Assembly: GCA_903908595.1 (NCBI GenBank)
Contig: CAIVSN010000142.1
Coordinates: 20,058 to 84,057 of the forward strand
Direction: 5' to 3'
Source of the DNA: an uncultured bacterium
GTDB taxonomy: Bacteria > Patescibacteriota > Gracilibacteria > BD1-5 > UBA2023
DNA length: 64,000 bases
Notes under the pieces: generated by a model
Databases searched by the model: none
The model's input: only the letters and a program-made list of their open reading frames with translations
Told to the model about the DNA's origin: nothing
Position numbers and translations under genes: made by a program
Shown here: in pieces, positions 48,306 through 59,520 of the stretch
Numbering within the stretch: the first letter of the stretch is position 1
Layout of the letters: each line of letters opens with the position of its first letter

Positions 48306-48472
48306 CATACCCAATAGGAATTGGTTTTCGGCTTTTTACGGTTACGGATTCGGAACAGGTTTTATTTTTCTTCTTTCGGGAGCTTATCGGGAATAAGTGA
48401 CCGAAGAAAAAAATAAAAGATGTCCGAATACGTGACTGGAAAAACCGGGAAACCAATTCCTATTGGGTATAT
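48306..48472. repeat. Palindromic repeat family 1, copy G
   Basis: Arms ATACCCAATAGGAATTGG and CCAATTCCTATTGGGTAT are perfectly complementary. Confidence 0.9.
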
Positions 48473-48488
48473 ATGGAAATCCTACCGC

Positions 48489-51404
48489 CTAATTCATCGA
48501 AATTCCGAGTCTCGCCTCGATTTCCATGTCGACGTATTCCTTTTTCCGGCCATAGACTTTGCGGGAGTATTCCTTGATGATCTTCGCGGCTTCCGGATTT
48601 TTGTAGGTATTGTCCCAGAAGGTCTTGAGGTCGAACGGGCGGGTGGTCGCGTTGTCGATGTTCAGCTTGCAGTAGGTGGTGAAATTGGCGATTCCGATAA
48701 TGTCCTGTTGGGAAAGGAGCGGGGCGTATTCCTTCTCCAGGTATTCCGCGTCTTCCGCGCCGACCTTGAAGCTCATGATGGTACCGGCATTCCCGAATAC
48801 CGCGTCCTTGATGGTCGGCTTGCCATCCTTGCTGCTTCCCCCGATTTGCGCGATGAACTGGTGGGCCATAATCAGCGCCAAGTGGTATTTCCGGGCTTCC
48901 GAGAGGATTTCTCCGAAGGTGTCCGTCGCGAAGTTCTGGAACTCGTCCACGTAGAGAAAGAAGTCCTTCCGTTGGTCTTCCGGCGTATCGGCGCGGCTCA
49001 TCGCGGCCATGTTGATTTTGGAGACGAATATGAGGCCCAGGAGCTGGGCGTTGAGGTCCCCGATCATTCCCTTCGAAAGGTTGACCATCAGGACTTTGCG
49101 ATCGTCCATGACCCGGCGGAGGTTGAAGGCGGATTTCGGCTGCCCGATGATGTTGCGAATGGTGGTGTTGGTGACGAACGGACCGAATTTGGAACTGAAA
49201 TACGGGATCATTTCCTGCTTCTCCCGATCCCCGGTGTTCGCGTATTCGTGATCCCAGAAGGCCTTGACCACGGGATTTTTGACCTTGGAAACCTTGTACT
49301 TCATGAACGCGTCGTCGACGAACAGCCGCGGTACGTCGATCAGGGTTCCCCCTTCCTCGTCGTCGTCCATCAGCGTCAGGCAACCGTTCCGGAAGTAGTG
49401 CTGGATCCGCGGCCCGAAGACTTCCTCGTTGAATATCTTGATGAAAATGGACGTGGCATCGAGCGCGGCCCGGTCCTTTTCGACGGCGCGGAGCGCGGGA
49501 TCGGTCGCGATGATTTCGAGCATATTCAGTCCCATCGGCCGCTCGAAGTCGCCCGGATTGAAGATGATGATGTCTTTCGCCCGTTCTTTCGGGGTGAAAG
49601 CGATGATGTCCTCGACCAGATCCCCGTGCGGGTCGATGACGGCCAAACCGTCTCCGTTCCACAGATCCTGGCGCGCGAGATACGAGAGGAATACCGATTT
49701 TCCCCCTCCCGACTTTCCAATTACGTAATGGTGACGCCCGCGGTCCTTTCTGGAAAAATACACCGGCGTCTTCGTATTGCGGTATTCGTTCCAGCCCATG
49801 ATGACGCCGTCCGTGAACAACGGGAATCCTCAGAGCTTCCGGGGAACGTCCATTTCTTTGGGTTTTTTTCCCGGATCGACCGGTTTCCCCTTGTTCTCGC
49901 CGTCCTGATGAATGGGATATACCGTTCCGTCGACCCCGACGAAACTCCGTTCGTGGTCGCGGACCAACACCTTGTTATCGTCCACTTGCAGCAGCGTGCC
50001 GTCTTCGGAGAACACGTTGCCCTTGGCATCTCGCCGGTAATCCGAGAGGATGAGCGGGTTCTTGAGCGTCCGGAGGTTGTGCGGAGGCGCGAGCATCTTG
50101 TAGTCCAACCACTTGATAATCGGGGATTTGTTGTAATTGATGTCCGGAAAGTGGTACAGCGTGGAGAGTTCGTCCACGGAAAATACGGATTTGGACTGGA
50201 GGAACCCGATCATTCGGAACCGGTAGGCAAAATACCGTATCGGCGTCATGATGGCCGCGAAAAGATCTTCCCATTGCGGGTTATCGAGCTTGTTGTTGTA
50301 TTCGTCGGTATACATGGACATGGCGCCGATAACGGATTCCAGCGCGTTCTTGGTCGCCGTGGAATCTTCGGAGGATACCAGGAGCCGGATCGAAGCGAGA
50401 AATGCCGGCTGCCCCGCGGATTCCCCGACCGCCTTGTGGGACTCCTGTTCCGCTTGGTTGAAAATCTTGTAAGAATCCCCTCCCGATGCGCCCGGAGCAT
50501 TGCTTCCATCGCCTTTTCCGGCACTGAAAAATTCCACGAGCCAACTGAGGAACGACAGGGGGGCCTTGATGGATTCCCAGAGGGGATTTTCTTTGAATCA
50601 CTTCTTGTATTCCCCTTTGGCCACCTGACCGGCCGCCTTTTTCGCGTGGCGGTTCCAGCCCCCTCCCCTCGGCTTGATGACGAACTGCAGGGCGGCGTTG
50701 TCGAATTTTCTCAGGGTACCGAAATTGTTCGTGAGCGTGGAAAGCGGATCGTCCTCGAAATACTTGTACGTTTTTATCGGGAAGATATCGTCGTTGAGCT
50801 TGCCGATGGAAGCCGCCCGGAGCGTGTAATTCTCCGGTTTGATATCCGGGAATTCGCTCACCGGGATTTCCTTGACTTCCGCATCGGGATAATTGGAGGT
50901 AATCTGTTGCGCTACCAAATGGACGTAATCGCGGTACGTTACGACGAAAAACGACAATTGCCCCTTGCTGTAAATGAGCTCCATGGAAATCTTCGCGTGA
51001 TCGAAAACGAAGTCCCGGACGCTGTCCCAGAAGGTAATGTTCGAAATCTTGATGATCGATTTATAAAAAATCGACATGATTCCCATTTTTTCCTTGAAAT
51101 CCTTTTTCGTTTCTTTTTCTTTGTCGAGCTTGGAGTCGGCCCTCGGGAGGGTGATTTGCATATATACGAGCCGCCGCGCATTGTAGATTTCGTACATGAT
51201 CCGCAGGAGCTTGACGAACATGTATCCCACGAAGAGCAGGAGCAGGAAGAGCAGGATGACGAATCCGGCGTTGGCGAGCATGTCCAATACCCAGCTCGAC
51301 GAGGAACCGGCGGCGGGTTCCGGCGGCTTGGGTGTGGAAATGCCGCTTTTCCCGGCTCCGGCGATTCCGGCGGCGTGGGCCGTCGCGATAATTTGGTAGA
51401 ACAT
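48489..51404 (-). CDS. Membrane-anchored TraD/VirB4-like DNA-translocation ATPase (long form)
   Basis: 971 aa in one frame with TGA read as Gly. An exported N-terminus with one membrane helix (AGFVILLFLLLLFVGYMF, residues about 47-64) precedes a ~450-residue cytoplasmic region. The motor domain carries Walker A VIGKSGGGKSVFLSY (near residue 565), Walker B-like GLAVIDPHGDLVEDI and FFLYVDEFQNFATDTF with its sensor LIMAHQFIAQ, as in type IV coupling or VirB4-type ATPases. A second family member lies at 59508-61904. Likely role: DNA or pilin translocation in a pilus or secretion machine. Confidence 0.85.
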
Positions 51405-51510
51405 AGATTTTTTTCCATGCTACCACTTCCGATTGCCACGGGCAACTATTATGCGCGTTTTTCGTAACTTTTTCCTTTACGATTGGAGTTGGCGTGGTAT
51501 GGTTATGCGC

Positions 51511-51670
51511 CTAACCAAATCTGGTTTCCCGGTTTTCCAGTCACGTATTCGGTTATCTTTCATTTTTTTCTTCGGCCATGTATTGCCGATACGCTCACAA
51601 AAGAAGAAACATACAATCCATTCCGAATCCATGGCCATAAAATACCGAAAACCGGATTCGCTTAAGCATA
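51511..51670. repeat. Palindromic repeat family 1, copy H (reverse, diverged)
   Basis: CTAACCAAATCTGGTTTCCC at the left and ACCGAAAACCGGATTCGCTTAAG at the right, with family 1 internal sequence reversed (ATTTTTTTCTTCGGCCATGT ... CCATGGCCATAAAATACCG). It occupies the gap upstream of comM. Confidence 0.75.
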
Positions 51671-51687
51671 ACGTAACCCATTCATCC

Positions 51688-53178
51688 ATGAGACTCTTGC
51701 ATTCGATGGTACTCCAGGGAATCCACGGACTGCCCATCGACATAGAAATCGACACGCAACCCGGAATCCCGAGCTTTACGATCGTCGGGCTCTGAGACGC
51801 GTCCATCCAGGAAAGCCGGGAAAGGATACGATCGGCCATCAAAAACTCAGATCGGTCGTTTCCCCTGAAACGGGTAACGATCAACCTCGCTCCCGCCCAC
51901 GTCAAAAAAACGGGGAGCCATTTCGATCTCGCGATTGCCGCCGGACTCGTACTCCGTGAAAACGAAAGCCGGGAAGCCGAAGAACGGCTGAAAGATACCC
52001 TCATCCTCGGGGAACTCGCGCTCGACGGAAAGCTCCGGCCGCTGCTCGGAGCCCTCCCGTTGGTCATTTCCGCGAAGAGACAGGGGATTTCCCGGGTCAT
52101 GGTGCCGAGATCGAGCGCGGAAGAAATATCGTGAATCGACGGAATCGAAATCGTCCCGGCCGATTGCCTGAACGAGGCCCTGACATTTTTCGAAAACGGA
52201 ATTTTCGTGGAAATCGCGAAAAAGGAATGCGGAACGCGGGAAAAACCGATCCGGGTCCCCTTCGAATCCATCGCCGGGCAGGCACGAGCGAAACGATGCC
52301 TGATAATCGCGGCGACCGGACGGCACAACATCCTGCTCGAATGACCCCCGGGATCCGGGAAAAGCATGCTCTGTTGCGCCCTGGAAGGCATACTGCCGGA
52401 CTTGCGAGGGGAAGAGAACCTGGAAGTCTCCCAGATATATTCCGTTCTCTGACTCGGCCACGATATTGCCAGCCGGTGTCGTCCGTTCCGGCATATCCAC
52501 CATACCGCAAGCGCGGTCAGCGTGGTGGGATGAGGCAAATACTGCCACCCGGGGGAAATGAGCCTCGCGCATCACGGGGTGCTCTTCATGGACGAAATCC
52601 TGGAATTCGCCCGGCCGGTCATCGAATCCCTCCGGGAACCGATGGAATCCCGGGAAATCCGCATTTCCCGCGCTCACGGCACGTATGCTTATCCCGCGTC
52701 GTTCATGCTGGTCGGAGCGATGAATCCCTGCCCCTGCGGCTATTTGGGAGACCCCGAACACGTCTGTAAGGACACCTCCAACGAAGTATTGAAATACCGG
52801 GGCAAACTCTCCGGACCGATTCTCGACCGTATCGACCTCTTCGTCCAAGTACCCCGGGTTCCCATCGGGGAAATACGGCAGAAATCCGACGGTTTGCTTA
52901 CGACGGCGGAAGCCAAAGAACGCGTTTCCGATGCGTCGCGGATCGCGATTTCCCGGCAGGGGAAACCCAATGCGGAACTCCTCCCCCGGGAACTAGCGGA
53001 ATTGGAAACGGAATCCGACGCGCTCCCGCTCTTGGAAAAAGCCGTGGAGCGGCTGGCGCTTTCGCTTCGGGCTTACCACCGGATACTACGGGTAAGCCGA
53101 ACCATAGCCGACCTCGAATCGTCAAAAAAAATCGCATCCGCGCACGTTGCGGAAGCGATGGGATATCGTCAGAATTAA
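51688..53178 (+). CDS. comM: Mg-chelatase-like competence protein ComM (YifB)
   Basis: 496 aa. N-terminal Lon-like domain: IDIEIDTQPGIPSFTIVGL, then RVTINLAPAHVKKTGSHFDL and LGELALDG. AAA+ motor: a P-loop E-G-PPGSGKSM in which the first Gly is TGA (52342-52344), then HHGVLFMDEILEFARPVIES and SFMLVGAMNPCPCGYLGD. C-terminal helical lid. About seven TGA codons fall on conserved glycines. ComM extends branch migration during natural transformation. It converges on the sigma-like gene with stops overlapping. Together with pilins nearby this points to DNA uptake. Confidence 0.95.
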
Positions 53179-54224
53179 CTTTGCTTCAATTGGTACATAT
53201 TCCGCCCAACACGTTCGACGTACTTCCGGTTTTGGAGGTTCATGTAGATGGTGCTCGTTTTTACCTGGCGGACCTTGAGGACTTTCGCGATGATTTCCTC
53301 GGTGGAAAGCGGGGCTTTTGCCTTGTTGAAAACGTCCATGATCACGTCGAGGACCGTTCCAGGCTTGTATCCCCATTCCTTGAGGACGTAGATTCCCCGT
53401 CCGATCAGGACGAATTCGTTGTTCCGAATGAGTTCGTTGTGAATCGTGGCCACCTTGACCGGCTCCTTGAAATGCTCGGCGATAGCATTCGTCATGTCGA
53501 CGAAATGCGTTGGCTCTTTTTTCTTCTTGAGAATGTAGATGGCCTTGTCCTTGAGGGTCGAAGGATTGAGGATTTTCCATTTCTCCAACCCGATGAACTT
53601 CTCTTCTCCCTTCACGATATCCAGGAACACGTCGAGCGTCGCGTCAATAAGCAAGATGTCGATTTTGCCGAATTGGGCGAAAAGATTGATCTTGACCATC
53701 TCGTACAGCGTCGTGTTCTCGATGATGTCTCCCCGCTTCTTCAAAACCCTGAGGGCTTCCTTGTGTATCTCGGAGATAGCCCGTCGGTTTACTTCCGGGA
53801 GCGTGAAATACGTCAGGGTTCCAAGCTGGGGTTTGGATTTCTGAATGTTGAAATCGGATTGGAGGACAATCTCCACGATACCGTCATTGATATCTTCGGA
53901 ATCAAGTCCGAGTTCGGTAATTACCCGGGAAATGAGTCGGTCGCGGGTAAGCAATCCGCCGTGGATCCGTAGGATCTTTTCTCCGCTGGATTGGATTTCC
54001 AAGAGCCGGGAAGATTTTACGATGCGTCCGATCTTCCTGATTCCCACGTCTTCGATTTGCCGCACCCGCTCCCTCGTGATTCCATAATCGTCCCCAATCG
54101 ATTGCAAAGTCTCCCTTTCCCCAGAAAGTCCTATTCGACGCATAATCACCGCCTTTTCCTTTTCCGTGAGGCCTTCCAGGACCGCGAGGAAACCGGAATG
54201 TACTTCGCTAGACACGAGAGTCAT
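53175..54224 (-). CDS. Sigma-70 region 4-like protein with HARE-HTH domain
   Basis: 349 aa, no in-frame TGA. The N-terminal part (residues about 20-65) matches sigma region 4: LTEKEKAVIMRRIGLSGE and GDDYGITRERVRQIE, the -35-reading HTH. It lacks regions 2 and 3. The C-terminal part (about 235-345) contains HARE-HTH-type repeats: FVDMTNAIAEHFKEP, VKVATIHNELIRNNEFVLIGRGIYVLKEWG and APLSTEEIIAKVLKVRQVK, as in the RNA polymerase delta subunit. It is probably a transcription factor bound to RNA polymerase. A strong promoter lies upstream. Confidence 0.85.
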   Translation of the reverse strand: MTLVSSEVHSGFLAVLEGLTEKEKAVIMRRIGLSGERETLQSIGDDYGITRERVRQIEDVGIRKIGRIVKSSRLLEIQSSGEKILRIHGGLLTRDRLISRVITELGLDSEDINDGIVEIVLQSDFNIQKSKPQLGTLTYFTLPEVNRRAISEIHKEALRVLKKRGDIIENTTLYEMVKINLFAQFGKIDILLIDATLDVFLDIVKGEEKFIGLEKWKILNPSTLKDKAIYILKKKKEPTHFVDMTNAIAEHFKEPVKVATIHNELIRNNEFVLIGRGIYVLKEWGYKPGTVLDVIMDVFNKAKAPLSTEEIIAKVLKVRQVKTSTIYMNLQNRKYVERVGRNMYQLKQS

Positions 54225-54256
54225 AGTTGGGGTAAATAAGGGATTGCGTACGTATG

Positions 54257-54284
54257 TATATATTGCGAATCATGGAAAAGTCAA
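54257..54284 (-). promoter_or_regulatory. Promoter of the sigma4/HARE gene
   Basis: TTGACT (54279-54284), 16 bp, TATATA (54257-54262); leader of about 25 nt. Confidence 0.65.
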
Positions 54285-54312
54285 GAAAGTCGTGATATTC
54301 GCTATCCGTCGC

Positions 54313-54927
54313 CTAAATGGGAAGGGTCATGTTCGATTTGTCGCTTCCTTTTTCCAATATGGCCCGGTATTCTTCGAACTGGGCGTCCGTGGTCGGACTG
54401 TTCTCTATGTACAAGGAAGAAAGCACCTCTTTTTTCTGTTCGCGATACGCAAGCATGCCACCGGCGACAAGCAGGATGGAACCCACTAGGGCAAAAATCG
54501 GAGCTTCGAAAAAAACGATGTCCTTGGTAAAGGATGACAAAGAACGGACGAACGTCAACCCCATGATCAGGGAAGCAAACTGAAAGACTCAGAAAAAGAT
54601 CATGACCGCCGCATCAGAAACCCGGACCCCCAGCCGGTATTTGAGGATTTCCTTCGTCGAATTCGAAAAAATGAGAATCAGCGAACCGAGAATGCTGAGC
54701 ACCAGAAAGAAACCCACGGCGCCGATGAATCGCGAAAAAACGAGGTACGTGTCATTTTCCCCGAAGGCAAACCAGGGGAAAAGAAAACTCGTGGCAACGA
54801 ACGATTGTCCCAAGAACGCGATACGGGAAGAAGCGCGGAGATGAAAAAAATTGAATGAGAGTGCTGACGTGATTTTCAGGATTCGGAGCCGGAGCTTCCG
54901 ATACGAAGTCGGGGAAGATACTGTCAT
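54313..54927 (-). CDS. Polytopic membrane protein, unknown
   Basis: 204 aa from ATG 54927. Four hydrophobic segments (ASSRIAFLGQSFVATSFLF, FIGAVGFFLVLSILGSLILI, DAAVMIFFGVFQFASLIMG and FALVGSILLVAGGMLAY) and a charged C-terminal tail. One TGA is read as Gly. It is divergent from the pilin-like gene; a TATAAT box lies about 22 bp upstream of the ATG. No family recognised. Confidence 0.6.
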
Positions 54928-54977
54928 AGAAGGTGAAATGTATACTGAATTATACGGAATAGTAAACGAAGGCAATA

Positions 54978-55006
54978 TTGACTTTGGGAAATTCTGTCGT
55001 TATATG
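54978..55006 (+). promoter_or_regulatory. Leaderless promoter of pilin-like operon
   Basis: TTGACT (54978-54983), 17 bp, TATATG (55001-55006), then 5 nt to the ATG at 55012. Confidence 0.6.
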
Positions 55007-55011
55007 TGCGT

Positions 55012-56496
55012 ATGTCAATACGAAAACCCGAGGACAATCTTTGGTTCCACGTCTACCGACTCTGCGCCGGTTTTGTTTCGAGCCTAGCAAATGCCCTTGT
55101 AATGGTTTTTGATTCCGCGTTCCGCAAGGAAAAACGGAAAAAAATGCCATCGAACCATTTTCTCTCAAGCCTGCATTTCCTCCTCCACGAGTTCCCGAAG
55201 TCATTTTGGAAATTTCCCACCGGTATCGGGATCGGCCGAAGTGTGGGAACCGTCCTCCTGTATTTTTTTGGAAACCGGAGGTATTTCACGGAAGCTTCGG
55301 AAGCACCGACGGCATCCCAAAAGGCAAAAAATTCAAAGCGTTCCGGCTTCACCCTGATAGAGATGGTGATTTCGATAACGCTGTTTTCCGGCATCCTCCT
55401 CGCGGCGTTCTCGGCGTTCGGGAACATTGCCCATTTCAAGAACAAGATCGTTTCCGACGTCGACGTATACGAACAGCTCTACGTTTCCGTGGAACAGCTT
55501 ACGACGATCATCAAGGACGGCGGGGATATCGACTACGAGGAATATTTCAACCGTTCCGTACTGGGAACCTCGCTATCATGAGGGCACTACCACGTGCCAA
55601 GCGGATACGGCAATTACGGATCCGACGGCACCTTGAAGACGCTCACGTTCTGAAACAGCGGGTACCATTGCCGGAGCAGTTCGCCAACCTCCTCGGTCAC
55701 TAGCTCCGGTTGTGCCCTGGATGTGGCGCTGAACGATTCGTCGGTATCCCAAGCGGGAAAAAATCAAAGGTATGGGCAATACAAGCTCCAATTCTTCGAT
55801 TACAACAGCCGGGGAAACAATGACACGACGATTTGTGACGGCCGTGGCAAACCCGGAAAGTCGCTCGGGGATCAGGACTGCGACAACAGCATTACCGGCG
55901 ACTACGACGACGAATCCCTCGGGCTCGGTCCGGCGGTTTTCCCAAAAAACCTCCCGCTTCCGGAACTCTACCTCGTCAACAAAAGCGGGGCGATCCCGAC
56001 CCGGCTCTTCCTGAGGCTCAAGATCGAGCGGGATCCCGACGCGCCCCCCACGGCCCCTTGCGATACGACGGGCGCAGGGTCGGGATCGGGCTGCATCGGC
56101 AGGCTCCAAATGCTTCGCCTCATTGGTAAAGACCTAGGATCCGATCATGCCAAAACCGGTTCCGCCCCGTCATATGACGGAAAAATCGATACTTGGGAGT
56201 GTCAACAGGATTTCCCTTGCAGATCGGTAAAAAACATGTACGATAATTACTTGCCGACGGGAGTAGACAGCGAATGGATCGACGTTTTCAGCAGGGATAT
56301 TTCGGTGAATTCGGCCCAGTTTTTCCTGAACCCGAACCTGGATTATAACCTCGCCTGGAAAGACACGAGCGATACGCTCGCGAATTCGTACCTCAGGATG
56401 CGGCTCAGCCTCGGGTACAGCTGGAAAAAGCGCAAGCTTATCAAGCTCGCCGTACCGGAAATCAATATCACCACCACGCTCAACCTAAGAAAATAA
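55012..56496 (+). CDS. Type IV prepilin-like protein with very long leader
   Basis: 494 aa with two TGA codons read as Gly. The prepilin motif SKRSGFTLIEMVISITLFSG gives cleavage at G112/F113, so the leader from the ATG would be about 112 residues; usual leaders are 6-30. An internal GTG near position 55243 would cut it to about 36. After the hydrophobic helix comes a large exported domain with Cys residues and acidic loops (DQDCDNSITGDYDDE). It heads an operon with a PilX-like gene and an RluA-family synthase. Probably a pseudopilin for the pilus or uptake machine. Confidence 0.75.
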
Positions 56497-56499
56497 ACT

Positions 56500-57552
56500 A
56501 TGTTCCAACTCGCCCGCGACCGAACCGGTTCCGCCCTCATGGTATCCATGGCCCTCATGGGAGTGCTTTCGCTCATGATGATCCTGCTCATGGAAAAGAT
56601 CATCCCTGCCAGCCAGGCCACGAAGGGGATTGAACACAGCGCGGTAGCCCTGTATCGAAGCGCTTCCATGATAGAAAAAGCCTTCGCTACCATGAATTAT
56701 AAGAAACCGGGGGAAGCCACGGGAAACGGAACCCAGAGCTGGGCTTCCGGGAGCGGGACCTACAGCATAACCCAAAACAGCGCGATCATCCCGATTCCCG
56801 GCAAGGGGAACAGCGAGTACGATTCGAACTGGAATCGCATCAACGCGGGGAATCCGATACAGCTAAAAATCAAACCTTTGTCACAAGATAACCTGAAACT
56901 ACTCTTGCTGGAAATGGTAATCGACTTACGGATGCCGAAATTGGGAAGCTCGGACCTAAAAGCGGGAGATTCGATTGCGACGCAATTTTTCACGGGAAGC
57001 GCAGCATATTCGGTATTGACGGTAAGCCTTTCGAATAGCGCTGGAACAACCTTGACCGCCCATTACGGCACGGGATGCGCACCTGACCTGGCAGCATTGA
57101 AAAATTGAATCAATGCCACCATGATCAATAGACCGGATCCCATAAAACTCGGGGATATCTGTATGAAAAACCTTACCAATACCGCGGCACCCAAGAGTTT
57201 GTCGCTCCAACTGGGGAGTGCGAGTAACCCTAATTTCTGCCTCAGCGGAGGCTGCACGCTCAAATTCAATCTCGTAAACAAGCTCCAAAATGCCAACGCG
57301 AAAAGCGTGCCGTACCTGGAATACCGAATCAGAAAATATACCACCCTGAATACTGACGAAAGCTGCTTTTCGCAATATCCGCCGCTCGGCACATGCGGCT
57401 CATATGGCGCGATGGAATTGGACAGCGCGATAGCCCTTCCCTTTACCACCGTCAGTTCCGAAGGTATGGCCAACGGCTTCCGCCGTACCAACAAGAGGGA
57501 TCTCCAACAGCTTACCACGAGCGAAGAACTGGACTTCGCCGTTTTCCAATAG
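56500..57552 (+). CDS. PilX-like pseudopilin / pilus assembly protein
   Basis: 350 aa, start 3 bp after the pilin-like gene. The N-terminus RTGSALMVSMALMGVLSLMM lacks a full prepilin motif but has the G-S-A-L-hydrophobic helix of PilX/PulK-type proteins. The exported part has Cys pairs (CAPDL, CMKN, CLSGGCT, CFSQYPPLGTC). One TGA (57106) is read as Gly. The tight coupling to a prepilin supports a role in pilus assembly. Confidence 0.6.
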
Positions 57553-57553
57553 C

Positions 57554-58537
57554 ATGGAAACCATCGATATCTCCGCAGCGGACGAATGACAACGCCTCGA
57601 CCGGTATCTACGGAAGCTTCTCCCATCGGCACCGCTCTCGGGAATATACAAGCTTGCCCGGACCGGAAAAATCAAAATCGATGGCAAACGTGTCGATAAT
57701 GAATATCGCGTCGAAGCGTGAGACCGGTTGGAAATCCATCTCCCCGAAGATCAAATCGCAGCCTTCCAAAAAGCAGCGGAACTTCCGATTTTGCCAACAT
57801 TGACAAACAACGAGTTTCCGAAATGGATCATTTATGAAGACGATTCAATCCTGGCATTGAACAAACCGGCAAAAATCAATGTCCATCCTGGCGACCACAA
57901 AACGACGGAAGTGTCCATAATCCAGTTGGCTCAAGACTATCTCTGAGCCAAATCCCGCACTCCGATCTTTGCCCCGTCGCTCGTTCACCGGATTGATCGT
58001 GATACCACGGGGGTGCTCTTGATTGCCAAAGATCGACACGGTTTGAATTTTTTGCTGGAAGAATTGCAGGCGCACCGGATACGGAAGGAATACCTGGCCA
58101 TAGCGGTCGGGGAACTGAAGGGGGGCAATTCGATCCGAAGCCCGTTGCTCCGTGTCGAAAACGCGAAGAACGAATCGAAAGTCCGGATCGACCCCGCATG
58201 ACAAAAAGCAATCACCCACTATCGGAGCCTCGCCGTCGGCGGCGGGCTCAGTCTGCTGGAAGTCGGTCTCGAAACGGGAAGGATGCATCAGATTCGGGTG
58301 CACTTGAGCTCCATCGGGCATCCGATTCTCGGGGATGCCGCATACGGAAGCACTTCCGCAAACCGGAATTATACCCTCAAATGAACCGCCCAACGGCAAA
58401 TGCTCCACGCCTGGAAGCTCGAATTCACCCATCCGGAAACCCGAAAAAAAATGACGGTTACGGCTCCGATACCCCTGGACATGCAATCGGTGATTTCCAC
58501 CTATCTTCCCGTGCTCTGAGCGTTCGATGCCTTGTAA
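57554..58537 (+). CDS. RluA-family pseudouridine synthase (RluD-like)
   Basis: 327 aa after reading five or six TGA codons as Gly. An N-terminal S4 RNA-binding domain (GQRLDRYLRKLLP ... GKIKIDGKRVDN) is followed by the synthase domain: ILALNKPAKINVHPG and HRIDRDTTGVLLIAKD with the catalytic Asp, then LETGRMHQIRVHLSSIGHPI and GDAAYG. It modifies uridines in 23S rRNA; the exact site is not determined here. It starts one base after the PilX-like gene and overlaps the next minus-strand gene by 37 bp. Confidence 0.9.
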
Positions 58538-59520
58538 ATAACCTGCCCGATCGGGTTCATCGTATCCCGGAGATATTCGCGGATCATCAGGTACCGGTCT
58601 TCGATCATGACCATGAGGATATGCGAACCATAGGTCTGCTCGAACTCGCGGTACGCGTCGAACGCGTCGTCGAATACCTTCTGGGTGTGGGCGATTTCGT
58701 TCGTAGTACGATTGCCAATATCGCCGATAGCCGTCGCGATCGATTCGCTGCTCGGGAACCGGTCATCGGGAGCATTGGGATTCGCGGCACTGGAACCTCT
58801 CATCTTGTTCTCGTTCTTAATGACTTCCGACAGCTGGTTCCTGACATTGAAATCGACATAGTCCAAATAGTGACGGTAATTGCAGTACTCAATGATGCTT
58901 CCCCGCACCAGGGAACGCTTGACGCTCAGTTCCGAACCCTCGCCTTCTTCCTTGGAAACGTTCCGGCAACCACGGGTGGTCATCTGAGCTTCGATTTGCT
59001 GAGTAGCCTGTTCTAGTTTCCGGACGATGTTGGTACCCTCGGGCTTGAACTGTTTAACGAGGCGGGTATGGATTTTGTATTTCGCGTTCAGGACCGCGCA
59101 GGCATACACGGCATTCATGCGCTCTTTATAGAGCAGGGAGGCTTTTTCGACTTGCGATCCAAGGGGAAGATTCTGGCTTTCCAAAGCCACGGTCGCCTGC
59201 AATTCGTCCTGAGTGCCTTTGACTTCCTCGATACCCTTCTTGAATTTTTCGTTGGACTGGGGATCGAAAATATCGGGGTAGTATATTTTTTTTATCGTCA
59301 GGAGTTCGGTGGGAATCTTTTGGTTCGTTCCCAAAGGGGTATTCCAGGGCGGTGCCTTGCTGGTGTCGGATTCGTAACACATGGCGTCGACGGCGTCGGT
59401 ATACCCTTGGTATTTGCCCAATTCGGGTGGCTCTTCCGCCTGAGCGTGCCCCAATAAAAACAAGAATACGGCCGATATTCAGAAACCGATACGCAATGTG
59501 CGAAAATTTACATGACTCAT
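58501..59520 (-). CDS. Exported helical protein coupled to the ATPase gene
   Basis: 339 aa from ATG 59520, overlapping the upstream ATPase stop by 13 bases. A signal peptide (hydrophobic GISAVFLFLLGHAQA, with a TGA-coded Gly) is followed by a long helical region with four Cys (CYESD, CAVLN, CRNVS, CNYRH) and many Gln/Glu/Lys. Such coupling to a TraD/VirB4-like ATPase suggests a secretion-system component. No family recognised. Confidence 0.65.
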
